Shown here: piece by piece, positions 37,349 to 48,333 of the stretch | Numbering within the stretch: the stretch's first letter is position 1 | Layout: the number at the start of each line of letters is the position of its first letter | The notes under the pieces: model-generated | The model's input: the letters and a program-made list of their open reading frames with translations, nothing else | Databases searched by the model: none | Told to the model about the DNA's origin: nothing | Program-made: the position numbers and the translations under genes | Origin: Phlegmacium glaucopus | Lineage: Eukaryota; Basidiomycota; Agaricomycetes; Agaricales; Cortinariaceae | Assembly: GCA_015039465.1 (NCBI GenBank) | Contig: MU130702.1 | Coordinates: 1-64,000, forward strand | Length of the DNA: 64,000 nucleotides | Direction of reading: 5' to 3'

Positions 37349-39224
37349 ATGCCACCTCAATTAAGTAGACCGCCCCAATGCAGTCAAGATGTAGTCCTTG
37401 TTCACTCAGTGGAATGCGCTTTCTGCTTTGCCAATCTCGACATGATGTCAGTTCCACAACGCGAAACCCATTACGAAGACCACTTTAGCTCTATGACAAG
37501 TGACACTGAGAATATGCCTGCTCGTGATAATGACCCCTCTCGGTCATCATCCTCTGCAAATGCGACTGCATCTTCACCATGGGTTAAAAATAAAACAAAA
37601 ATCCGGCCATTTAACAAAGAGACTGATGGTTTCTGGTACCCGTCACATGCCAGCACCCCTCCTACTAGTTTCACACCAGGTATAATATCACTTTTCATTC
37701 AACCTGCAGTTGACTCATCGTTTTGATGTCTCAAAGGGCTAATTCCTCTCATCCGTCGAGGGTTACGCAAAGGTCACGATCGTGGAAATGTCAGACGAGC
37801 CGTATTATGCTATGATCAAGTCGTGCATATAAATCGAGAACCATGGGACGCAGGTTGGGGCTGCGGGTGAACTCTTCTGCAGCACCTGTAATGGCATCGT
37901 CTTACAGACGTTGTTGTCAGATATCGTAATTTCCTCATGGCATGCGGGGCTCTAATGAACCAAAAGCAGCAACCATTATATTTTCCATTGCTGGACTCGC
38001 CTATTTCTCCCAGTATCCGCAACCTGCAGGTTTGGATTGAGGCTGCTTGGAGAGAAGGTTAGAACATTTTGTCTCAATATCTTCCGTAATATAACCTTCA
38101 TGACAAGGGTTCGATAAGGAAGGTAGCAAAGAGCTGAAAAAATTAATAAACACGACCAAGTGGATCGGAACGGCTGGTTTGACTTAAAATACTTCTCATC
38201 GTCGTATATTAGTAAACTTACATTTCTATAGATTTATGGGTGGCATTTGTTTACCGGGGCATACCGCAAGTGGCTTGTGTTTGTTTTTACAGCCTTTAAC
38301 ATACGCGTTTTTAACAGCGTTCACCTCGTTGATTTTGATCTTAAAAATCACAGAGAAGGTAGTTTTGTATGCACCTGACAAGGGTCTGGTTTCTTACTTT
38401 TTTTATAGGGGTAGATCGCATGATTAAGTGGGTTGTAGATTACTTCACCCCGAAACAAACGATCGACAAGCCAACGACTGTATTTGAATCTCTCACCAAT
38501 TCTCCTGTGACGAGCACAAATAAGATGCCGCTCATTTTACAACATAATGGTCATTCTCGTACCATCGTGGGCTATGAAGTAGATGGTCGCGGCATAATCA
38601 ACCTATTGACGTTTGATCCCGCTCAGTATGGTGATCACCCTTATCTGTTTAAGGAGACTAACCTTCTTTAACAGTCGACCATCTGCCGAACTACGCGCTA
38701 AAGCCCTAGCAGAATTTGCTGGATCGCACTCCCCTGGCAAGTAATTAGATACGCCTGAAGATTTTTACAGAGACCAATTACACGTACAATCTCTTGTTCT
38801 AGACTCTCACATCAGTTCTCGTGAAGACTCCACTGCCTCATCTCCAGGTTCATCTTATTTGAAGCGCAAGCGATCTACAGATGTGCAGTTACTTCGGAAG
38901 GAGAAATCACCTAGGATAGGAGAAGATGGCCACTCAAAACCGCCCAGCAAAGAAACTTCAACGAATGCGACTTCCCATGCCAAGCAGGGTTCAAGTAAGA
39001 ACACCCCTAAGGATGGGTTGGACCTATATTCTATACTCAAGAAGTTCCGCCTTGATCCAAAGAGCTTGAGGTATCTCTTCTGTGCATTTCCTTCTTTCGG
39101 TTACTGAGAAATTGTTAGCAAAAATAAAGAATACCAGATATTGTACTTCCCTATGACGGCTCCTTTGACGGATCGAGAGAAGATGGAAAGGAAGGCGAAG
39201 GTCACTAGTATAAAGATATCCTGA
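37349..39224 (+). CDS. C78-family ubiquitin-like protease (ZUP1/Mug105 type)
   Basis: A cysteine protease of the UFSP/ZUFSP family; the closest functional model is the K63-chain deubiquitinase ZUP1. The N-terminus carries a ubiquitin-binding-type zinc finger (CAFCFANLDM...RETHYEDHF), then a disordered linker. Catalytic features are intact: DAGWGCGYRNFLMACGALMN (nucleophile Cys in GWGCG), LHFPLLD-like PLYFPLLDSP, VWIEAAWREGFD, KWIGTADLWVAFVYRGIP and VHLVDFDLKNHREGVDRMIK. The histidine motif is LILQHNGHSRTIVGYE and the aspartate motif LLTFDPA. The tail is disordered, ending with SKNKEYQILYFPMTAPLTDR and then KIS. Two joins need GC-AG introns (38266-38317 and 38737-38802). It is divergent from proteasome alpha4. 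Confidence 0.88.
38266..38317 (+). other. GC-AG intron in the C78 protease gene
   Basis: This 52 nt intron starts GCAAGT and ends ACAG. Splicing here gives RGIP joined to VHLVDFDLKN in frame, as the family requires. No GT donor nearby keeps the frame. Confidence 0.75.
38737..38802 (+). other. Second GC-AG intron in the C78 protease gene
   Basis: This 66 nt intron starts GCAAGT and ends TCTAG. Removing it joins AEFAGSHSP to DSHISSREDS. Using the GT two codons on leads to an immediate stop in the next exon. As the region is disordered, the protein gives less support than for the other GC-AG introns. Confidence 0.6.
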
Positions 39225-39351
39225 CGTACTTATTCGGATTTATTGTAATACTTGCCGCACATTAATCTTCTTATTTTGAATCTTTGTACTTGAACAAGCA
39301 CAAGAATTAACACATTATATACTAGAAATCTATCATCACTAAATGAGATTT

Positions 39352-40726
39352 TCATGCCACTGCCATAACTACGTCTTCCGTATCGTTTCCTAGCAAAACC
39401 TCGGGAGAATCAAAGGCAAGACCGACAAGGGGTGGTAAATCTAATGCTGCTACAGCACATCTCAAAGCACGCCCCCAAGCTTCCTCGATGTTGTATCCTC
39501 CACCTCTCATAATTCCACTCCGATCCTTTCGAACTTCTTCACTGAAGAGGTCGTCATACCCAGCAGGGTTTAATTTGTATTTGTCCTCATAAGCATACCA
39601 ATTGTCCTGGAAAGGAACGTGTGGAATATCTCGAACATCTAAAGCCGCTCTTGTCCTGAGTAACTTTGCGCTGCTCTGGACAACGGTTGTCGCTGCTGCA
39701 CGGGCACTGGATCGTTTGAGGGCATTTGCCCTACTTTTCGCGATGAGTCGAGCAGCACTCTTGTCACTGGTCTCCAATTTGTCGATAATCTCACGTTTCT
39801 CCTTTTCACGTTCCTCCCGTTCTTCCTCCTCTTCTCGACGAAGTTGTGACGCGCGTTGTTCGCGTTCACGACGCTCAGCGTCCTCCTGTTCTCGAAGTGC
39901 CTGTGCATATGCCTCGTCACGTTGGATATTTAATTCGATGAGGGCAGCGTTCTCGGCACGATAGGCTGCTATACGAGCTTCTGTTTGTGGAATGTCAAAC
40001 TCATTAATAAGATTGAAGGCTTAAGGAACGATGAGATTTAAATATCCAACTACCAAATATAAGAAACGCACTAATGTCTTCCACTTCCTCAAGATAATCA
40101 TTGTAAGCCCGAAGGTCCGGGAAATCGTCGCGGCGCTTGTTGAACCTGCGCAGCAGTCAAACAACCTTTATTTAGTTTAGATTTGAAAACACGCACTCCT
40201 TTGCTATTCGTCTCCGAACGGCAACCTCTTTTTCGACTGTGAGGTCTTCGAATGTCTGAGGCGTGAAGGCTAATTTCCTTAGAACCTTGTTGCATATTGG
40301 ACAAGGAGCTGGTCCCAAAGTAAATAATCTGTCAATGCAGGATTCACACCTAGATCACAGATGGAAAAGTAGAGATCAGAAAACACATTCCAAGAGGAAA
40401 GGCGGCTTAGTGAGCAGACATTTTGTGATAACATGAGCTGACTAGAAGACGTAGTTTGGGGTTGAGGTATCTATCACTTTTGCACACTGGACACTGATCA
40501 TCCATTGACTAGGCACGCATGTTGTAAGTACATGTATAGAATAGTTTGGAGAACTCACGAAGTATTCCGAGGTCCTTCCTGACGCATCTTTGACACCCCC
40601 TCCAAATATGGTTGTTGAAGTACTTTGAACTTGAGGGGTTGAAGAACGGGTATTCAATCGTGAAGGTACTGCGCCGCCTTTACGAGGGACTGTTGTGCCT
40701 TGGGTCAACCTAGTACGAATAGCCAT
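39352..40726 (-). CDS. TFB3: TFIIH subunit Tfb3 (MAT1)
   Basis: Assembly factor that docks the CDK-activating kinase to core TFIIH. After a disordered N-terminus (MAIRTRLTQGTTVPRKGG) comes a C3HC4 RING: DQCPVCKSDRYLNP, CYHKMCESCIDRLF and APCPICNKVLRKL. The MAT1 centre follows (FEDLTVEKEVAVRRRIAKEF, RRDDFPDLRAYNDYLEEVED), then a long charged coiled coil (AERREREQRASQLRREEEEE) and the C-terminal kinase-binding end. The RING exon joins CYHKM to CESC with a GTCTGC donor. An in-frame ATG four codons upstream (40738) is an alternative start. It is divergent from the dioxygenase gene at 40853. Confidence 0.94.
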
Positions 40727-40852
40727 GGTAATAGTCAAAGGTACCGGCCCGGGATTCGTGGCTTACTGTTCCCCATGTACTTAAGACTTACAAATATAGT
40801 TTTCAACAGGCGTTAGTCCCGTATTGGCCCGTATTCAATCTGCAACAGCACC

Positions 40853-41988
40853 ATGTCCGAAGACTGGCAACAAGCACTTGAGTCACTTCCTGCTACCCCA
40901 GCCAAGATACCAGCTTTCTTTTTCTCCCATGGATCTCCGATGCTAGCAGTAAAGAATGCTTCAGTCGGTGGGATGATGCCTTATCATGGAGCAACAGGTC
41001 CTTTATCCAGATTCTTATCCCAGTTTGGTCCGACCTTGTTGAAAAAGTACCAGCCGAAAGGTATCGTGGTTTTCAGCGCGCATTGGGAGACCAATTCAGA
41101 ACGCCTAGGTCTCTATTATTTCTGTCGTCCACCTCAAGGTCTGACTCCTTGTTAATATTACTATCTTCAGTGACGGATTACGCTGAAAATCCGCTCTTAA
41201 TGGATTACTATGGATTTCCGCCGGAACTGTATCAACTGAAATTTAAATCGCGCGGAGATACTAGCCTTGCTCGGCGCGTAGTGGAGCTCTATAAACAGGT
41301 AGACTCCTGGATTTCAATGACATGTAATATATTGCCCTGAAAGTGTGTTCAAAGGCAGGACAGAAAGCAAGATTAACATCTGTTTATGAGCCTCGAGGTG
41401 AAGATGGCCGTGGTTTCTCCGGACCCGGATTGGACCATGGCGTTTTTGTCCCCTTCCGAATTATGTTCGGCGAAGAATTCACAGAAATCCCCATCGTACA
41501 GGTCTCCATCGATTCCAGCCTAAACCCTGAGAAAAATTGGGCACTTGGCAAGGCTGTTAGTCAATTGAGGTAAAGATAAATTACTTTCCTATGGAATGAT
41601 ACTGACCTTCTTCGATCTCAGAGAGGAGGGTATTCTTATACTTTCAGGCGGGTTAACGATCCATAATTTGAGAGAGACAGCTGCGTTTTCGCCGGATAGC
41701 GCTCGGCCAATTCATAAGGAGTTCGACGAAGCCATTCATAAAGCTATCGAAATTGAATCCGTTTGCTCCTTTCCTCTGTCACATGTTTGAATAAGCTAAC
41801 GGACTGGGTAGGCCGAAGATCGTAAGAAAGCCATGATTGAACTCACAAAGCATCATGGCTTCCGTGCTTCGCACCCCCGAGAGGAGCATTTTGTCCCACT
41901 GTATGTTGCTGCTGGCGCATGTGAAGGGGGTGAAGTGAAGACACTTATGAAGTTGTATGGAATACCTACATTTGCATTCGGTGTATAA
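40853..41988 (+). CDS. LigB/DODA-type extradiol dioxygenase family
   Basis: Family members open catechol rings with non-haem iron or zinc; plant relatives act on DOPA. The metal-ligand segments are present: AFFFSHGSPMLAVKN, GIVVFSAHWETN and GPGLDHGVFVPFRIMFG. The later motifs IPIVQVSIDSSLNPEKNWAL, GILILSGGLTIHNLRE and the terminal KLYGIPTFAFGV match fungal members. At least five exons are joined by short introns. The substrate is not evident; there are no neighbouring aromatic-degradation genes. The start at 40853 is the first ATG after the promoter shared with Tfb3. Confidence 0.92.
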
Positions 41989-42106
41989 TAAAGTAAAATT
42001 ATGATTTGTGTGTGAACATGCGTCGGACATGCGTGTGACTGCTTTTGTTCACATCGTAACCAACTGACATTTTTCTCAATACCACTACTACTACCAGTCG
42101 CAGGAC

Positions 42107-43587
42107 ATGATTCCGCCTGCTTTAATCTCCTCTCGCTCTCTTTCTCTCCCCAGTTCTTCGCAAGAAGATATTCGTCGCCCTTCTCTCACATACCCCACAC
42201 GTCAACCATCTCAAATGGTTTGTGTAGATACACCGTTAACGCCCCCTATGTCTCCAAAACTGGACCAAGATATTCCCATTGAAGCCCAGCGTAACCAAAC
42301 CGAACCAGAATCGAATAAAATTGGCCAGCCTCGGGATTTGCAGGACGTTCTTCAAGATGCGCTACAACCTATGGATGTAGATACAGCCGACGTGGTCCCG
42401 TTACATCGTCCGCAACGGCTCTTGGAAGATGAGAAAGTACATCTCCAGCGCTCGGGAATCAAGCTTTCCGACTTCGAAGTACGTGGAACATTAGGTGCGT
42501 AAAATTGCTTGCCAAACCTCTAGGCTGTGCTTGCCTACTCTTTTTCTCTTCTTTTTTTTCCAGGGACGGGGACTTTCGGAAAAGTGCTCCTGGTACGCCA
42601 TCGGAGCACCGCTGCACAATCAGGTGCCCAAACACAAAGCCATTTCGCTATGAAAGTCCTTCGCAAGACTGAGATTGTTCGCCTGCGGCAAGTCGAGCAT
42701 GTAAATGCCGAACGTTATATTCTTTCTCGAGTACACCACCCCTTCGTTGTGGACCTTTTTGCTACCTTTCAAGACGACCTCAACGTCTACATGCTCATGT
42801 CCTACGTTCCTGGTGGAGAGCTTTTCACCCATCTCCGCCGTGCTCAACGTTTTACTCCCGATGTTACCCGCTTCTATCTGGCAACTATCATCCTTGCGTT
42901 AAAATATCTACATTCCTTCAACATCATTTATCGCGACCTCAAACCTGAAAATCTCTTGCTAGACTCCCGCGGTTATCTTCGACTCACAGACTTTGGCTTT
43001 GCCAAAATAGTCGACGATCGTACTTGGACGCTATGTGGCACTCCGGAGTACCTGGCTCCTGAAATCATTCAGTCGGACGGTCATGGAAAAGCAGCCGATT
43101 GGTGGGCTTGTGGCGTTCTCTGCTACGAAATGTTGGTCGGATATCCTCCCTTCTTTGACGAGTCGCCCTACGGCATCTATGAGCGAATACTAAATGGGCA
43201 AATACACTGGCCAAGAAGCATGGATCGGCTTTCGCGTGATCTCATCAAGGCATTCCTGAATCCTGATCGTACTAAACGTCTAGGCAACATGATTGGCGGT
43301 CCACAAGATATCCTTGATCATGCATGGTTCAGGGGCGTTGACTGGGATGCGCTCGAGCGTCGCGAAATTAATGTAAGTTGTATTCTACATATTCGCTTAT
43401 TCCACGGCTTATACCCCTTTCGCAGGCGCCAATCATTCCGCGTACTTCGTCTGTTGACGACACCCGGCATTTCTTGCATCTTCCACTTCCTCCACCAGAA
43501 GAAATCCCGGGTCTCACTCAACTCGAGCGAAACGCTACCTTTCAGCAGCGCTTCGATCCTATCGCCTACCAGTTTCTTGAATTCTAA
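42107..43587 (+). CDS. TPK: cAMP-dependent protein kinase catalytic subunit
   Basis: An AGC kinase released by cAMP. A disordered N-terminus of about 110 residues (many Ser, Pro, Gln) leads to LSDFEVRGTLG. After a short intron, TGTFGKVLLVRH forms the glycine loop. Catalytic landmarks are FAMKVLRKTE (Lys), IYRDLKPENLLLD, LTDFGFAKIV (DFG), TWTLCGTPEYLAPEI (activation loop and APE) and ADWWACGVLCYEML. The final exon contains the AGC tail and ends FQQRFDPIAYQFLEF, with the FxxF motif at the very end as in PKA. An insert of about 12 residues (AAQSGAQTQSH) lies between the glycine loop and the ATP-binding lysine. The intron before the last exon was spliced at about 43375. Confidence 0.95.
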
Positions 43588-44053
43588 ACACACTCCTTCC
43601 ATGGCAACCTTGTCAAATAAAAAAAATTCACATTCATTCCACCCATTTCATTCATCTCACTTATTTATAATAATCACCTATGTTCCCAAATGTATCTCAG
43701 CATTCATCCTCTACTCTATTCTCCCCAGATTGCGGAATTTATTTCGCTTTTGTTGTATTCGACCGCTATTCCATCGGCCTCCATTGTATATACTTACTCT
43801 TGATTGTTTCTTATCTTTTGCATACTTCGTCGTTCTGCCGGTGTAGCCTTCTCCTTTTCGGTTTCCACAAAGCTCTGTATTCGTATCGTATCGCGTTAAA
43901 CAGCCTTATCTCGAATCTGTACTCTTCTCAGAGCGCTATGTTCGTACTTATCATTCACCTAAAAAGATGAGATCCCTTTGTTACTACAGACGAGGCATTG
44001 AATTGATGTGACCTCGATCAGTCAAGCAATCGATTCTACCTAAGACGACTTAC
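43588..44053 (+). other. Spacer between PKA and WD40 genes
   Basis: The 466 bp are pyrimidine-rich on the plus strand. They should carry the PKA 3' UTR and the promoter of the gene at 44054. Open frames across it are continuations of the PKA exon in unspliced phase; no separate gene is supported. Confidence 0.55.
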
Positions 44054-45657
44054 ATGAGTAGCGATACTTCTAATTTTCTTGTCGCGGAAGCTCAGCTCGT
44101 CCTCGATCTTGCAAGTGTGTCTGCAAATGATTCAAGACATCTACTGACTTCCTCTCATAGGCAAGGAAGAAGAAAGCAGAAAAGACAAAAGCAATCGGCG
44201 ATCCTATCGAGCTTCCTGGAAAAGCATTGGCGATAGAAGTCCACGACGGATTTGCCTGGATTGCGGAAAACACCACAGTTGTACGGAAAATAGACCTAGA
44301 GGTACGCGTCCCATACTGTCGTGACTGGGTTATCGACTTTCTTCATGATTCTTTGTAAGACGGGAAAACCTCTTTCTATTTTCAAGGGTCATACTGGACC
44401 TGTTACCAGTCTTGCTTTCTGTGATAGACAAGTAGGATCAGGAGACAAAGAAATTCTGATAAGCGGTTCTTGGGATAAGGTACATCGAACATTTTTCTTC
44501 TGACAGACATTTCTATAACACCTTTCACCAGTCAATCAAGCTCTGGGACACAGTTGTATGTCACGTCTTCAAGCCCAAGCAAAGCACGAGGCCGTAATGG
44601 TTTAAATAGACTAAAGAACTGATATCTTCAACGCCGGATGCCCATGATGACTTTGTCAAAACCCTGCTCGTTTTCCCGAGTCTCCAAATTTTGGTGTCAG
44701 GGGGCTCAGATAAGATTGTACGATTCTGGTGCGTTGCCGACAGATTCAAAGTTGAGCCATGCTAAATCTCAATACGACGATTTAAGGGACCTTTCGAATT
44801 TCAACAGACCGGAAGCATTGAAAAGCGTCGGATCCATCTCTTCACATACAAGACCTGTGGAATGTCTAGACGGCAAAGCTCTTTCGGACAATCTAGCTGT
44901 TCTGTACACTGGTGACACTATGGGTATTATCAAAGTCTGGGACTTAAATAAAGGATCAGGACTGCCATCCAGGTGGACGGCGACCCTGAGACACACTCAC
45001 AATCATCACAGAACGAGGATCAATGAACTTTTATATGGCAACGGACAACTATGGACAGGTACGTCTTCGTTGCTCTGATACCAATTCCCGTGACAATTCT
45101 GTCGAAGCCTCGGCGGACGAAACGGTACAAGTGAAGCTCGACAAATCTATGCCAATGGACGATTTTTCCAACTCAACAACCAAGCCTTTTAAGCCCCTCA
45201 CACATCCCGTCGCTGTCCGAGCAATTTTGCCTCTGAATCTGACCAACCTCTCTGAGCCTTACCTTCTCACTGCTGCTGGTGAAGTTCTGAGGGTATATGA
45301 TGTTTCTACCCTTGACGAACCAGAATATATCGGTGAAGTTGATGCTCATTGGCATGACATCACTGCGGTTCGACTTTGGATGCGGAAGTTCGTCGGGGAC
45401 GATCACAAAGCCCGCATAGAGCCTTGGATTATAACAACCAGCCTAGATGGGACCATACGGAAGTGGAAACTAACTGGTTTGTAATCCTGCTTCATTCTTA
45501 ACACCATACTTATCATATCCTAGATTTGTTGAGCCCTCCTGTCGTCAAAGCAGTACCGGAAGTTCAAGTTCAGGAACAGATCCCTTCCCAAGGTTTTGTT
45601 TCAGGCATGACCGAAGACGAAGAACGCGAACTTGCAGAATTGATGGAGGAAGATTAA
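44054..45657 (+). CDS. WD40 repeat protein, unassigned
   Basis: Five or more WD-like repeats are visible across short exons. They include AIEVHDGFAWIAENTTVVRK, GHTGPVTSLAFCD, ILISGSWDKSIKLWDT, VKTLLVFPSLQILVSGGSDK, YTGDTMGIIKVWDLNKGSG and TTSLDGTIRKWKL. The protein ends in an acidic tail (MTEDEERELAELMEED). A basic stretch (ARKKKAEKTKAIGDPIELPG) follows the first intron, which needs a GC donor at 44111. It resembles an uncharacterised fungal WD40 family and I cannot name its complex. One WD repeat exon joins VRFW to DLSNFNRPEAL by a short intron that also masks an early stop. Confidence 0.85.
44111..44160 (+). other. Probable GC-AG intron in WD40 gene
   Basis: This 50 nt intron begins GCAAGT and ends ATAG. 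It gives LDL joined to ARKKKAEKTK in frame. The next exon begins GCAAGG, so the boundary repeat leaves small ambiguity, but shifted choices give non-standard ends such as GT-AA. Confidence 0.6.
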
Positions 45658-45836
45658 CGTGATGGTATATCAATTGCAAGAGTCGATTTGATCAACTTAA
45701 GCCTTACTTACGATGTTCAGCATCAAGGTGCGCTACATGGGTTTGAAGGGTCAGTCACTCTTCGCTAGTTCAACTTATTAATATACACATCCAACCATAC
45801 AAAACTCATGATAAATGGGAAGCCCTTTTGCAATAT

Positions 45837-47442
45837 TCAAAGTTTGGCCCTCGCAACTTGAAGGTCTGAAGCTGTCTCCAAACTCGCAGCGGCCGTAGCC
45901 ACAAGCTCATCAACGCTAGAAAATAAGTCAGCCACTTTTCGCACGTGGACTAGGTGGAACAACTGACATATCTTTAGCGGGTTTAATATCTTTGATGGAA
46001 CCCGCAACGCGTCCCATTAACCCTAGAACATGTTGTAAGAGGCGCACAATCGAGTATATTTGGTTGAAGGACCTACAGGATAACCCTTGGATTGACTTTT
46101 CTGGATGTTGTTGAAGCTCAACTTCATGAGGCACCTTTCCTTGATCAATAAGTTCTTGGATCTCCCTGGTTCTCTTTGTCTCCCTGTCATGTGACATGTG
46201 AGTGATCGCAGTAAGCTAACAGAAGGTCTGTAGGGCTTACCATTCCTGGACGTAGGGCGTTTTCCGAACGCTCATCGGACGCCCGGAATAGATTAGTGTG
46301 CGGATAACATCGTCATATCCTGCGCTAAGAACCAATTCCTTGTGTTTCTTAGACGCGCCAGCTTCCACACTAGCAACAAATCGAGTGCCAACCCAGACAC
46401 CCGATGCACCATAACTGAGGATACAATTAGCCAAAGAATTGTAAGTACATAAAGAAAGCATATGCTCACGAAAGGGCTGCTGCTAGCCCCCGGCCATCTG
46501 CAATTCCGCCAGCCGCCACAACGACGACGGGTTCGCCTGTCAGCGGGCTTTTGGCATGTTTGCACAAATCGACGGTAGCAGGTATTAGAATCGAAAAGGC
46601 TGTATCACCAGTGTGACCTCCACCTTCGCCACCCTGTGCGCAGATGATATCCACACCTAAAATGAGGAATTGATAAGAGGACTGGTTATACTCTTGAAAA
46701 GAAACCTATAAACAAACCTTGAGCCAGAGCTTTAGGTACATGCTAGATGAATATACGGGATTAGGATAACAAGGTAGGATAAATCAAGAATCACCTTCGG
46801 GTGCCCGATCATGCTGTCCAATTGTTAGTTAATTTAGTTTCTGGGCCGTAATTTAAGAGACGGTACTTCATTATGGGAATACCAGCAGCATGTAGCTTGT
46901 CGACGACCCATGTCGGAGGAATACCGACAGCGCAGACGAATAAAGCAGCTTTATTTTTGATGATGACATCAATAAGCTCTGGCAGCTGACCACTCGTATA
47001 ATCTTTCTGTAACACGGCCAGAAGTTAAATTTAAGGAGGGTATAATGGCCGTAGGGCGCGCACATTTGTCTTTCGCGCATTACCGCCAATTTGCGGGATC
47101 AAGAGATCTACACCAAAAGGTGCGTTCTTGTCCTCTAGGTGGCTCTTGAGTTCGTTGATTGAACCTTGGAGGAATTTTGGACTCTGGCGAACACCGCCAA
47201 TGACACCAATACCGCCTGTTGTAACTTAAGGACGGAAAAGGCAGCAAAGGGATAAATTAACTAACCGGAGTTAGTGACAGCGGCAGCGAGCCTAGGACCA
47301 GCGGCGACATTCATCCTGGCGGGTATATTATTAGTGGCGGCGCCTTGGACATAAGTAGAGCATACCCTGCGAGCATAACGGGATGATTGATTTTGAACAA
47401 CCGGGTAAGGGGTGTGGCAAAAACGGGCTGTGATGAAGGCAT
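45837..47442 (-). CDS. Nitronate monooxygenase (2-nitropropane dioxygenase family)
   Basis: An FMN TIM-barrel enzyme that oxidises nitronates. The start is MPSSQPVFATPLTRLFKINH then PVMLAG. It is followed by the family blocks MNVAAGPRLAAAVTNSGGIG and VIGGVRQSPKFL. Further motifs are AALFVCAVGIPP, GVDIICAQGGEGGGHTGDTA (FMN phosphate site), VVVVAAGGIADGRGLAAALS and YGASGVWVGTRFVAS. The gene is cut by about eight introns. The C-terminus is helical and ends LQVARAKL. Basidiomycete relatives often occur in several copies. The start codon is 126 bp from the divergent ATG at 47569. Confidence 0.93.
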
Positions 47443-47568
47443 TTTTGGTTAAAGGAGGTCATTTGTGAGGGGGTTGCTTTTATACGGTACGGGGATGGGA
47501 TGCTTCTTTACCGGTGCGCGGGAGCGATTACTTACGTAATCAACCTTTTTTCCCCTTCAACAACAGGT

Positions 47569-48260
47569 ATGGGTGACTCAAAGCCATCGAGCCCAGCATG
47601 TCCCGTCGACCATTCATCCAAATCCAAGTCGGAGTCGTGTCCTGTTGATCACGCTTCATTGCCATCCCAGTCAACTTGGAGTCGCTTCTTGTCCTCTAGT
47701 TCGGCGGTTCAAGCACCTGCTCCTCTTTCACATGATCGTGAAACGTCCTCGATTCCAAAAGCCACAAATGGCAAATGGGTCTATCCATCGGAAGCACAGT
47801 TTTTTGCTGCGATGGCACGCAAAAACCATAATCCACAAGCCACAGATATGAAAACCATTGTTCCAATTCACAACGCTGTCAACGAACGCGCGTGGGGTGA
47901 AATATTGAAATGGGAGTCAGGTAGGGGTGGCGAAGCTTGCGGCGGAGTAAAGCTTGTCAATTTCAAGGGAAGACCTAACCAAAAAAGTCCTAAAGCAAGA
48001 TGGAATATGCTTCTTGGGTAACTATCCCGATCGCTCTGTTTTGAACGGATCTTGACACGGATTTCAGATATGCTGCTCCCTTTGACCGCCATGATTGGGT
48101 TATCGATCGATGTGGAACACATATGCGATATATTATTGACTTTTACACGGGTCACGGTGCAGGTTCAAAGGAGGATATCTCATTTTATCTTGATGTCCGA
48201 CCAGCACTCGACAACTGGGAGAGCATCAAAATGAGGTTATATCGCCTTTGGTCTTCATGA
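47569..48260 (+). CDS. CYC3: Cytochrome c heme lyase (holocytochrome c synthase)
   Basis: Attaches heme to apocytochrome c in the mitochondrial intermembrane space. Two heme-regulatory CPV motifs lie near the start (ACPVDHSSKS and SCPVDHASLP). The conserved core follows: GKWVYPSEAQFFAAMARKNH, MKTIVPIHNAVNERAWGEIL, GRPNQKSPKARWNML, and, after one intron at about 48018, YAAPFDRHDWVIDRCGTHMR and YIIDFYTG. The last part is FYLDVRPALDNWESIKMRLY. The ATG at 47569 is chosen over the longer frame from 47500, whose extra residues look non-conserved. Length of about 210 residues is at the short end for the family. It converges on Ssf1. Confidence 0.95.
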
Positions 48261-48333
48261 TCATCAATAAATCACATTCACCAACTTGGTGCAACAGTTT
48301 GTGCACATTATAGCCGGCAGGGCGAAGTTTCAT

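Noticed and set aside
43387..43970. Extension of the PKA frame and a further hydrophobic frame after it
   Set aside because: The PKA exon splices near 43375 to a frame ending FLEF at 43587, as the family requires; the extension is read-through of intron and spacer.
46809..47089. Extra minus-strand frames within the nitronate monooxygenase gene
   Set aside because: They are intron read-through; the spliced barrel sequence accounts for the region.
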